Of a stretch of DNA of 40,645 nucleotides, positions 16,981-23,798 are shown piece after piece (within the stretch, counting starts at the first letter, position 1; each line of letters starts with the position of its first letter). The position numbers were made by a program, and so were the translations under genes. The stretch is from Paenibacillus tyrphae (GTDB taxonomy: Bacteria > Bacillota > Bacilli > Paenibacillales > NBRC-103111): assembly GCF_024158745.1 (NCBI RefSeq), contig NZ_JAMZAW010000041.1, positions 1 to 40,645 of the forward strand, read 5' to 3'. The notes under the pieces were generated by a model. That model was not told the origin of the DNA, searched no databases, and saw only the letters and a program-made list of their open reading frames with translations.

Positions 16981-17030
16981 TATTGTGTTGTTATTCTTTT
17001 AATTGTTTTTAGTTTTGTTTTGTATTAAAA
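16981..17030. promoter_or_regulatory. T-rich element upstream of the AEP binding protein gene (copy 2)
   Basis: This stretch contains GTTTTGTTTTGT at 17012-17023 followed by ATTAAA, plus further TTGTTATT-type strings. It matches copy 1 at 15661 in the 12-mer and in its flanks. A TATAGT-like -10 box lies near 16940 on the minus strand. Shared control of both transcripts by one regulator is inference. Confidence 0.4.
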
Positions 17031-17117
17031 ACCAGCTTTTCTGTCCGTCGCCCCGATAGGCTCCCGTGCATATGGTAGTAGCATACTTGCGAATCTTCTG
17101 CGAAGGAGCTGCTCCCC

Positions 17118-17453
17118 ATGCCATACCGCATTATCGTCGATTTGTCACAGCGGATGCTTCATCTGCTGGAAGGCGACCGCGTGATCCGTTCGTATCCGAT
17201 CGCCATCGGCAAAATACTGACACAGTCGCCCGTGGGCGAGTACAAGATTGTAAATAAGGTGCCCCATCCCGGCGGACCGTTCGGCGCCTTCTGGATGGGA
17301 CTGTCTCGCCCGCATTACGGCATCCACGGCACCAACAACCCGGCGTCCATCGGCCACGCCGTCTCCAAAGGCTGCATCCGCATGTATAATGAGGACGTAC
17401 TGGCGCTTTCCCGTCTTGTCCGCCTTGGCACGCGGGTAACGATTCGACCGTAG
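17118..17453 (+). CDS. Minimal L,D-transpeptidase (YkuD domain)
   Basis: The 111 residues are almost only the YkuD catalytic domain, which forms 3-3 cross-links in peptidoglycan or attaches proteins. The active-site block is complete: YGIHGTNNPASIGHAVSKGCIRM (His-Gly-Thr-Asn, then Ser-x-Gly-Cys with the catalytic Cys near residue 86 and the following Arg). The start IIVDLSQRMLHLLEGDRVI is the usual first strands. No signal peptide or LysM domain is present, unlike most exported members, so the route to the wall is unclear; some small Bacillus/Paenibacillus homologues share this layout. Start ATG has AAGGAG 8 bases upstream. Confidence 0.9.
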   Translation: MPYRIIVDLSQRMLHLLEGDRVIRSYPIAIGKILTQSPVGEYKIVNKVPHPGGPFGAFWMGLSRPHYGIHGTNNPASIGHAVSKGCIRMYNEDVLALSRLVRLGTRVTIRP

Positions 17454-17474
17454 CTGCCGTAAACGGCAGGAGCT
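17452..17474. terminator. Hairpin after the L,D-transpeptidase gene
   Basis: AGCTGCCG and CGGCAG-G-AGCT pair around a 4-base TAAA loop, starting at the stop codon. No T run follows on either strand. It lies between two converging genes and may protect the 3' end or act as a weak terminator. Confidence 0.35.
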
Positions 17475-17511
17475 TCACCGCCCGGTTCCTGCCCGCGGCT
17501 CTTTGCCTGCC

Positions 17512-19617
17512 TTACGGCGCGAAATTCTCATCGCTTGTCAAAGCGGCATTCGGCCGTGTCTTGAACCGGGACAAGGAATGCATAAGCTCTTCCGCCATCT
17601 TGCTGAGCGATTCGGCCAACGCGGAAATGTCCTTCATCGTTTCATATTGACTTTGGGCGGAGGCTGAAATTCCGGCGGAATGCTGAACATGGATCTGATG
17701 ATTCGTTACGACGTCGGACATGGAAGCGGCGACTTGATCGGTGCCGGCAGCCATCTGCTGGGCCGTTGCGGTAACGTCCTGAATTTGAACGGCGATCGCT
17801 TGGAAGGTTTCCGTAATGTTGTTAAAGACGACGCTGACCGAATCGATCACCTCCGAGCCCTGCTCCACATCTTTAACGCCTTTCTGCATCGTTTGCGTCG
17901 CTTTTTGGGCGGAAAGCTGAATATCTTTTACCAATTGCGATATTCCTTGCGCGGACAGCGCGGATTGCTCGGCCAGCTTCTTGACTTCGCCCGCGACAAC
18001 GGCAAATCCCCTGCCGTGCTCACCGGCCCGCGCCGCTTCGATCGAAGCGTTCAGCGAAAGCAGCTGCGTCTGGTTGGAAATATCGGCGATCACGTTGATA
18101 ATGTCCGTAATCTTCTGCGAATGCTCGTACAGCTGCTGCATATCGTGCGCCGTTTGGCCTACCGATTCGCGAATCGACTTCATTTGGCTGACCGCATCCT
18201 GAATCGCCCGGTGCCCTTCCTTGATTTCCTGCATCGACGCATCCGATACTTCCGCAACGATGCTGGACGATTCGGCCACCCTCTGCACCCCGATCGCCAT
18301 TTCCTCCATCGCCCGCGAGGTTTCTACGGCGCTGTTCAACTGACTTTCGCCGCCGTCGGTCATTTCTTTCACCGCCGTTGCGATATGATCGGAGGCTCTG
18401 ACCGATTCGAGGGAGGAAGCCGTAAGCTGCTCCGAAGCGGCGGCCATTTGCTCGGAAGCCAAGTGGAACCGGTTGATCATCACGGAGAACGCATCCAGCA
18501 TCCGGTTGAGATTGTCGGCCACCTGCCCGACCTCGTCCTGACTATCCACCGCCAGCGTCGGAGTCAAATCGCCATGCGAGATTTGCTTGATCGTTTCGGA
18601 CATTTTCGGGATGGTACGCAGCATGTAACGAAGCAGGAAATAAACGGCCAAGATCAGCACGAGCGTCGAACCCGCGAAATACAAAATCGTCGTCCAGACA
18701 AACGACCGCAAGCCTGCCAGCGCTTCGGCTTCCGGCATGACGCTGACGACCTTCCAGCCGGTCAACGCTACGGTGGAATATCCGAAATACGCGACCGTCC
18801 CCTTGTCGTCTTTTCCAAACATTAAGCCTGCGTCGTTCTTGTCCAACTGCGCAGCCAATCCGCCGAGATCGCCTGTCATCTCGCCAAGCTTCCGCTTCAT
18901 GACGTATTCTTGGTTGGGATGATACATCATCGTGCCGTTATTATCGAGCAGGAAGGTATACCCGCTCTGTCCGAGCTTGTACGACTCCATAATTTGCGGA
19001 AGCGTATCCAAAAACAAATCGACGGCGACAAAACCGATCAATGCTCCCCCGTCCCTTACCGGGTGCAGAATACTGACCACCAGTTTGCCGCTCTGCGCAT
19101 CGAGATACGGGTCGGTATAGGCCATATCCTTCGCCTTGGACGCCGCCGCGTACCAGGGCCGCTGCTTCACGTCATAGTCCGGCTTGGACAACGCGCCGCC
19201 GCTTCCGACATAGAAGCCCCCTTTGTCGCTCGCAATCCATGTAAACGCTATCGTTTTATCCGTTGTGGAGATTTCGTTCAAGGTCGTGTCTACACTTTTA
19301 TACAGAGGGCCGCTTTGCGCATGATCGCGGGCCTGCACGGTTTTTAAATAGTTGACGATTTCCTGGTTGGTGGCCATTTGGCGGACCAGCGTTCCCTTTT
19401 CCTTGAACAGGGCGCCTGCTTGGTCGGCTATCGCTCCGCTCTTGGTGGCCAGATTCGTTTCGATTTCGTTCTGCAGCAAACGGCTGGTATGAGAATAAAT
19501 CAGATAGCCTGTAAGGCATGAGGAGAGGATAATGACGGCAAGCATCGCCATAGCCAGCTTTGTGGAAATGTTTTTCCTGATGTGTGTGGCAGAAATCCAT
19601 TGGTGTATGATATTCAT
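17512..19617 (-). CDS. Methyl-accepting chemotaxis protein with Cache sensor domain
   Basis: A transmembrane chemoreceptor of 701 residues. TM1 is at about 22-44; an extracellular double-Cache domain follows (about 45-300, with QRPWYAAASKAKDMAYTDPY and SGKLVVSILHPV). TM2 lies at about 308-330, HAMP at about 332-385, and the signalling coiled coil runs to about 690. The hairpin tip that binds CheA and CheW is conserved (ISNQTQLLSLNASIEAARAG, then EHGRGFAVVAGEVKKLAEQS). Ligand is unknown; Cache domains of this type often bind amino acids or organic acids. Start ATG has an AGAGG site. It is monocistronic, with a SigD-like promoter and a structured leader upstream. Confidence 0.94.
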   Translation of the reverse strand: MNIIHQWISATHIRKNISTKLAMAMLAVIILSSCLTGYLIYSHTSRLLQNEIETNLATKSGAIADQAGALFKEKGTLVRQMATNQEIVNYLKTVQARDHAQSGPLYKSVDTTLNEISTTDKTIAFTWIASDKGGFYVGSGGALSKPDYDVKQRPWYAAASKAKDMAYTDPYLDAQSGKLVVSILHPVRDGGALIGFVAVDLFLDTLPQIMESYKLGQSGYTFLLDNNGTMMYHPNQEYVMKRKLGEMTGDLGGLAAQLDKNDAGLMFGKDDKGTVAYFGYSTVALTGWKVVSVMPEAEALAGLRSFVWTTILYFAGSTLVLILAVYFLLRYMLRTIPKMSETIKQISHGDLTPTLAVDSQDEVGQVADNLNRMLDAFSVMINRFHLASEQMAAASEQLTASSLESVRASDHIATAVKEMTDGGESQLNSAVETSRAMEEMAIGVQRVAESSSIVAEVSDASMQEIKEGHRAIQDAVSQMKSIRESVGQTAHDMQQLYEHSQKITDIINVIADISNQTQLLSLNASIEAARAGEHGRGFAVVAGEVKKLAEQSALSAQGISQLVKDIQLSAQKATQTMQKGVKDVEQGSEVIDSVSVVFNNITETFQAIAVQIQDVTATAQQMAAGTDQVAASMSDVVTNHQIHVQHSAGISASAQSQYETMKDISALAESLSKMAEELMHSLSRFKTRPNAALTSDENFAP

Positions 19618-19661
19618 GTTGTCGACGACCTCTTTCGGAGTCTTATGTAGTTTCCACTAAC

Positions 19662-19730
19662 GCAACTTTCAGCTATGTTGTCACATGGTCGTCCCGAACT
19701 TGACCCTCCGTCCCGGCATGGCCGAGTTGC
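19662..19730 (-). other. Structured 5' leader of the chemoreceptor mRNA
   Basis: On the minus strand GCAACT (19725-19730) pairs with AGTTGC (19662-19667) and encloses three short hairpins (CGGC/GCCG, GGTC/GACC, ATGT/ACAT). Fragments such as GGCAAC, GGGACG and GGGTC recall the c-di-GMP-I (GEMM) riboswitch, which often precedes chemoreceptor genes, but its core GCAAAGC is missing. Stems are short, so chance is possible. Confidence 0.25.
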
Positions 19731-19753
19731 CTTTCACCGCCTTATGTCCCCGA

Positions 19754-19777
19754 TTATCGATTTGATGTATTCATTAA
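19754..19777 (-). promoter_or_regulatory. Possible SigD-type promoter of the chemoreceptor gene
   Basis: On the minus strand TTAA (19774-19777) and CGATAA (19754-19759) resemble the motility sigma factor elements (TAAA and GCCGATAA) with a shorter spacer than usual. Chemoreceptor genes are typical targets. The rest of the 315-base gap up to 19932 holds the leader above and the CorA ribosome binding site (AGGTGAG at 19921). Confidence 0.3.
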
Positions 19778-19932
19778 AACATAATTCGACTAATTTCGAC
19801 AATAACCAAGTTAACCGATGCGTCTTTTTTCAAGACAATTTCCCCTTTGATGTCCTGATTTTTGCGTGCCCATAAAATGCGGTATACTGGCTAACAGATG
19901 AACCAATTGAACATAAGGTCAGGTGAGCGGGT

Positions 19933-20883
19933 TTGCTGCGGATATGCGCCGTTACTCATAATGCGGAGTTACTTACCGATATTGGACTGGACAGGCTGGA
20001 CGATCCCGACATCGCCTGGTATTGGGTCGACTTCAATCAACCGACAGAGCAGGAAGCGAAGCTGCTGGAAAGCCATTTTCATTTCCACCCGCTCGCGATT
20101 GAGGACTGCTACCATTTGCTGCAGCGGCCAAAGGTCGACCATTACGAAACCGTTCATTTCTTCGTGCTGCATGCGCTCAATCCCCAAAAGCTGTCGGCGC
20201 AGGAGGTGGACATGTTTCTGGGCAGCCGCTTCCTGGTAACGTTTCACTTCGGACAGCAGCCGGAGCTCGACGAAGCGTGGCAGCGCGTGCAAGAGCAGCC
20301 TTCCTGCCGGGAGAAAGGACATCTGTACGCCGCCTATCTAGTGATGGACAAGCTGGTGGACGAATATTTTCCGGCGGTGTACGAGCTGGAGGACCAACTG
20401 CTCGCAATTGAGGCCGGAAGCCGCAAACGGTCGATACAGCAAATGATGGACGATATCTTCGAAATTCGCGGCCGTTTGCTGAAATTGCGGCGGACGATCG
20501 TGCCGATGCGCGATCTGCTGTACCGGATCGTGAACTCGGAGCGGATCGAGGGGGTCAAGGAGCATCTGTTTTATTTTACGGACGTGTACGACCACCTCCT
20601 CAAGCTCGCGGAGATGATCGAATCGAACCGGGACATGACCGCCGACATGCGCGACAGCTACATCTCCATGAACTCCAACCGGATGAATACGATCATGAAG
20701 ACGCTCACGGTTATCACGACCATTTTCATGCCGTTGACGTTTATCGCCGGCATTTACGGGATGAACTTCGATTATATGCCCGAGCTGAAGTGGCATGCCG
20801 GGTACTTCTTCGTGCTCGGCGTCATGTTCGGCATCGGGGCGGGGATGTTCTGGTGGTTCAAGCGGAAGGGCTGGTTCGACTGA
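19933..20883 (+). CDS. corA: CorA-type magnesium/cobalt transporter
   Basis: A membrane channel of 316 residues for Mg2+ (and Co2+ or Ni2+). The long N-terminal cytoplasmic part is mostly helical (LAIEDCYHLLQRPKVDHYET, and the stalk LAEMIESNRDMTADMRDSYI). Two C-terminal membrane helices follow; the first ends with the diagnostic YGMNF motif (IAGIYGMNFDYMPE), and the second is followed by a basic tail (WWFKRKGWFD). Start is TTG, supported by AGGTGAG just upstream. No M-box-like Mg riboswitch was recognised upstream. The promoter of the next unit overlaps its stop codon region. Confidence 0.93.
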   Translation: MLRICAVTHNAELLTDIGLDRLDDPDIAWYWVDFNQPTEQEAKLLESHFHFHPLAIEDCYHLLQRPKVDHYETVHFFVLHALNPQKLSAQEVDMFLGSRFLVTFHFGQQPELDEAWQRVQEQPSCREKGHLYAAYLVMDKLVDEYFPAVYELEDQLLAIEAGSRKRSIQQMMDDIFEIRGRLLKLRRTIVPMRDLLYRIVNSERIEGVKEHLFYFTDVYDHLLKLAEMIESNRDMTADMRDSYISMNSNRMNTIMKTLTVITTIFMPLTFIAGIYGMNFDYMPELKWHAGYFFVLGVMFGIGAGMFWWFKRKGWFD

Positions 20884-20904
20884 ACCGGCGAACCGTGCTA
20901 TACT
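20875..20904 (+). promoter_or_regulatory. Promoter of the rRNA methyltransferase leader
   Basis: TTCGAC (20875-20880), an 18-base spacer and TATACT (20899-20904) form a reasonable SigA promoter at the end of corA. The transcript would start near 20911 and first form a small hairpin (AGAGC 20911-20915 with GCTCT 20926-20930). Confidence 0.5.
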
Positions 20905-20958
20905 TTCGGAAGAGCTTATGGAAAGGCTCTGTTTCGTTATAAAGGAGAGCGGTTTTCG

Positions 20959-20988
20959 ATGATCATCCAGTTCATACGTTATCGTTAA
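20959..20988 (+). CDS. Nine-residue regulatory leader peptide MIIQFIRYR
   Basis: A very short ORF, ATG to TAA, with a strong ribosome binding site AAAGGAGAG ending 9 bases before the ATG. The product is MIIQFIRYR. The Arg-Tyr-Arg end matches the +X+ pattern (Arg/Lys, any, Arg/Lys) at which macrolide-bound ribosomes are known to stall, as in the ErmD leader. The stop codon is only 3 bases before the left arm of the terminator hairpin at 20992, so a ribosome stalled at the Tyr or last Arg codon would cover part of that arm. The downstream gene is a 23S rRNA methyltransferase. The stalling role is inference from motif, spacing and context. Confidence 0.7.
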   Translation: MIIQFIRYR

Positions 20989-20991
20989 TGT

Positions 20992-21061
20992 AAGGTACAG
21001 AACAGGCAGCCCCCCATTTTTTTCGAGCTATGGGATGGGTTTCTTTGTGCTGTGCCTTTTT
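20992..21061 (+). terminator. Attenuator hairpin between leader peptide and rRNA methyltransferase gene
   Basis: AAGGTACAG (20992-21000) pairs with CTGTGCCTT (21050-21058), 9 bp with one G-T pair, and the stem runs into five T (21057-21061). Inside, CCCCCCAT (21009-21016) pairs with ATGGG-AT-GGG (21030-21039), 8 bp with a 2-base bulge. An alternative lower stem, AGGCAGC (21004-21010) with GCT-GT-GCCT, ends at the same T run. It lies upstream of the gene it would control, which marks it as an attenuator. Confidence 0.7.
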
Positions 21062-21096
21062 CATTCAACGAAAACGAATGAACGAGGTGTTTTTTG

Positions 21097-21987
21097 GTGT
21101 TGAAAAAAATCGATGCGGCCGCCCGATTGATCGGCCGGTACAGCTCTCTGTTTCAATGTCCCGTCTGCGGGCTTGCTATGGAAATGAACGAAAACCGGAC
21201 GCTGCTTTGCCGGAACCGGCACGGCTTTGATACCGCGAAGCCGGGCTATGTTTCATTATTGACGAAAGCCGTCAAAAGCGATTATGGAAAAACGATGTTC
21301 GAAGCCCGGAATCTCGTATGCCGAAGCGGTTTCTTTCGTCCTCTGATCGAACGGATCGGTCAGACGATCCTTACGAATATATGCGGCGGCGGCTTGGAGC
21401 CGGTCACCGTGTTGGATACCGGATGCGGCGAGGGCTCTCAGCTGGCGCAGCTTGCAGACGTATGGAAGCGCGGAACGCCTGGGGGGTTCCTCGGGGCCGG
21501 GCTCGATCTGTCCAAGGAAGGCGTCGCGATCGCTGCGCGAGAGCATGCGGGTTTCATCTGGTGCGTGGGCGATCTGGCGCAGAGCCCTTTTCGAGACCAG
21601 TCGTTCGATGTCATCCTGAACGTATTATCCGCTTCGAATTATGGGGAATTCAGCCGCTTGCTGCGCAAGGACGGCATGTTGATCAAGGTCATTCCGGGCA
21701 GCGGGCATTTGCGGCAGCTGCGGGACGCCTTGTACGACCGCTCGCCCAAGCAAGCTTATACCAACGACAAGACGAGAGCGCTTTTCATGCGCCATTTCGA
21801 GATCTTGGATGAACAGCAGCTGCGATACGACGTCACTTTGCAAAAGGAGCTGCTTGAACCTCTGGTCCGGATGACGCCGCTATCGTGGGGCGCCCGGGAC
21901 GAGCAGATTCAGCAGGCGCTGCGACTGGCGATCCGGGAGGTTACCGCAGATTTCACCGTGCTGGTCGGGCGCGCAAAAGTCCGGTAG
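21097..21987 (+). CDS. rlmA: 23S rRNA (guanine-N1) methyltransferase, RlmA family
   Basis: An enzyme of about 296 residues that methylates N1 of G745 or G748 in 23S rRNA using S-adenosylmethionine; the Gram-positive type (RlmA-II/TlrB) at G748 is linked to tylosin and mycinamicin resistance. The N-terminal zinc ribbon is visible (FQCPVCGLAMEM, then LLCRNRHGFDTAKPGYVSLL: C-x2-C, C, H). The SAM-binding motif is VLDTGCGEGSQLAQL near residue 107, followed by DLSKEG and an NVLSASNYGEF motif-IV-like stretch. GTG at 21097 is preferred because GAGGTG lies 7 bases upstream; TTG at 21094 and 21100 are alternatives. Expression is probably controlled by the leader peptide and hairpin just upstream. Confidence 0.9.
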   Translation: MLKKIDAAARLIGRYSSLFQCPVCGLAMEMNENRTLLCRNRHGFDTAKPGYVSLLTKAVKSDYGKTMFEARNLVCRSGFFRPLIERIGQTILTNICGGGLEPVTVLDTGCGEGSQLAQLADVWKRGTPGGFLGAGLDLSKEGVAIAAREHAGFIWCVGDLAQSPFRDQSFDVILNVLSASNYGEFSRLLRKDGMLIKVIPGSGHLRQLRDALYDRSPKQAYTNDKTRALFMRHFEILDEQQLRYDVTLQKELLEPLVRMTPLSWGARDEQIQQALRLAIREVTADFTVLVGRAKVR

Positions 21988-22006
21988 TCTGGCTTAGGTA
22001 TAGAGA

Positions 22007-22045
22007 ACACCTCCGCTGCGGTTGAAGCAGGCGGAGGTGTTTTTT
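22007..22045 (+). terminator. Terminator after rlmA
   Basis: ACACCTCCGC and GCGGAGGTGT form a perfect 10-bp stem with a 14-base loop, followed by TTTTT. The region from here to 22241 is AT-rich and shows nothing else I can support. Confidence 0.92.
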
Positions 22046-22241
22046 GGGGCAGGTTCATTATCTGGCAGAAGCCTATATGGGCGGCAAAGCATTTTTCTGG
22101 TATTACATTCTGCTAATTTAAATATGTGCGTGATAAAACCCGGCTTGTTCGGGGCAAATGGGAAAGCATAGCTTTATCCCACAGTATAGCCTGTATCGAG
22201 TAAATCTAAGTTAAGTCTCTTCTATAACTTTGCTCAGTTTG

Positions 22242-22817
22242 TTAGTCGATGTACGCAAGATTCCATCTGTTGTCTTCCAGTTTAAAGATAAATACACTTG
22301 TTTCTTTTTTTATTTGTTGGTTTTGCTGAATCTCTGTTGAAACGATCACCTGAAGTTCATTTGGGTTTGTATCATTTTTTTTAAATTCTGCCTTCTCCAG
22401 ATTCAAGATGTATTTTTCCATGTCCCTTACGAGTGTTTTGTAGCTGGATTCGGCATTTGTTTTTACCTGCGGTTCTGCGGAATTAAACGATGAAACATAT
22501 CTTTGTTCATCTCTCTCGTTAAGAGCTTTCACATTTTGATTAATGATAGAAATCATCTCTCGGTAATCTTTATTGTCACTATAAAGTTCTAGGTTAAAAT
22601 AGTTTATCTTCGTAAGATCAACTGTAGCTTTGGGCTCTTCATCAGAAGATCGTGGTGAATTCTGGGTTCCGCCTATTTTACATCCTGTAAGTATGAGGGT
22701 TAAGAATAAAATAAAAAGAACAATGTTAATATTTTTTATGTCAATCACCACTTTATTTAGATAATAAGGTTGTTTTTTCGTGTAATAATTCACTTTATCT
22801 ATTGTACGGCGATTCAT
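22242..22817 (-). CDS. Putative lipoprotein of unknown function
   Basis: The family is not recognised. The open frame gives up to 191 residues: an N-terminal basic stretch, a hydrophobic core (NIVLFILFLTLILTGC) ending in a lipobox with Cys near residue 46, a short linker rich in Ser, Glu and Pro, then a soluble helix-rich domain of about 130 residues that ends in a strand pair (SVFIFKLEDNRWNLAYID), like small NTF2-like or DUF4878-type lipoproteins. The true start may be a GTG around codon 23, which would give a normal lipoprotein signal length; neither start has a strong ribosome binding site. Base composition is clearly more AT-rich than the neighbours, suggesting a different origin. It is divergent from the gene at 22903. 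Confidence 0.65.
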   Translation of the reverse strand: MNRRTIDKVNYYTKKQPYYLNKVVIDIKNINIVLFILFLTLILTGCKIGGTQNSPRSSDEEPKATVDLTKINYFNLELYSDNKDYREMISIINQNVKALNERDEQRYVSSFNSAEPQVKTNAESSYKTLVRDMEKYILNLEKAEFKKNDTNPNELQVIVSTEIQQNQQIKKETSVFIFKLEDNRWNLAYID

Positions 22818-22819
22818 TC

Positions 22820-22848
22820 TACATACAGTTAGGGATGACCTGTATGTA
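22820..22848. repeat. Inverted repeat between divergent genes
   Basis: TACATACAG and CTGTATGTA, 9 bp each and perfect, are separated by 11 bases. The repeat lies 2 bases upstream of the farthest start of the leftward lipoprotein gene and about 55 bases before the rightward gene. It may be an operator or an RNA hairpin. Confidence 0.45.
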
Positions 22849-22902
22849 CGAACATCCCATTCGTCTGCAACTAATAATTAACTTACCATGGGAGGTTAAA
22901 AT

Positions 22903-23595
22903 ATGTCAACATATTCCAAATACACGGCGAATGTTAATGGTAAATTTATTGATCTTCATGTCATTAGTGCACCAGCCCAAAATATTACTTTGCAAACCAT
23001 CAACTCCAAAGTACCAGACCAAAATAATAACGGAATTAACGGAAGTTTCTATATGTTTGAAAATGGCGATCTTCTTTCTATCTCTGTAGTTAATGATTAT
23101 GTCCTGAAGCCGTCGATGTCTTATGGTGGTCGTTATAACGTCGGGAATGCTTCTGTCTCTATTCCCAAAGGAACCATTGTATATGATGGCGCCGAATCCG
23201 TAGTCAGTCATCAAATCGTCGATGACTATAAGAAACTCGCAGTGATTAAACGCTATAACTACTGGGCGCAGGGCGGAGTCAGCATGAGTTTGCGAGACGA
23301 TGCTAATTGGAAACAAACGATGGCAGCTCAAGACCTCCCAGCCCAAGACTATGCTACAACAAGGTCCGGCCTTGCCTTTACAAATGGCTCGATGCCATAT
23401 ATTTATGGTATTGTAACAACCACAGCTTGCTTACCGGGAGAATTCCGTGCTGCAATTAAAACCACCTTCTCTTTTGATGACGCGATCTTCCTTGATAGTG
23501 GTCCATCTTCCCAAATGCGTGCCGTAGATAGTAACGGCCAAACGGTCAAAATTACTGGCGGTAATACCCCACAAGAAATGATTGTATTTTATTAA
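22903..23595 (+). CDS. Phosphodiester glycosidase (NAGPA)-domain-like protein
   Basis: A 230-residue protein that resembles the NAGPA / exopolysaccharide phosphodiester glycosidase domain. Matching features are INGSFYMFENGDLLSISVVN near residue 45 (usual pattern NGGFF...G), GLAFTNGS and YIYGIVTTTACLPGEF in the middle, and the C-terminal AIFLDSGPSSQMRA, which parallels the family motif LDGGGSSxM with Ser-Gly-Pro replacing Gly-Gly-Gly. Members cleave sugar-1-phosphodiesters or act in surface polysaccharide and spore contexts. No signal peptide is visible, which is odd for that role. Start ATG has GGGAGG upstream, and a strong terminator follows, so it is a single-gene unit. It shares an AT-rich patch with the divergent lipoprotein. 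Function is tentative. Confidence 0.65.
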   Translation: MSTYSKYTANVNGKFIDLHVISAPAQNITLQTINSKVPDQNNNGINGSFYMFENGDLLSISVVNDYVLKPSMSYGGRYNVGNASVSIPKGTIVYDGAESVVSHQIVDDYKKLAVIKRYNYWAQGGVSMSLRDDANWKQTMAAQDLPAQDYATTRSGLAFTNGSMPYIYGIVTTTACLPGEFRAAIKTTFSFDDAIFLDSGPSSQMRAVDSNGQTVKITGGNTPQEMIVFY

Positions 23596-23607
23596 GCAAA
23601 GGCAGAG

Positions 23608-23635
23608 CCTGCTCCTCTATAAGGAGCGGGTTTTT
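23608..23635 (+). terminator. Terminator after the NAGPA-like gene
   Basis: CCTGCTCCT and AGGAGCGGG pair over 9 bp (one G-T) with a 5-base loop, followed by TTTTT. Confidence 0.9.
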
Positions 23636-23798
23636 ACTATGATTTGTTATATTTAAAATTTTTCTTAAAACCTAAAAGTAATCCCCTTTTCTCCGAACCA
23701 TTTTCAGCTTGCATTCAGGTTCATGTCATGATTTCTTCATCTTTGTCTGCCATAATGCTTTAAAAAGCAGACATCCTATGCAAGAAAGGCTGGACGGA

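Noticed and set aside
19662..19730. Confident call of a c-di-GMP riboswitch
   Set aside because: The conserved GCAAAGC core is absent and stems are only 4-6 bp, so it is listed only as a structured leader.
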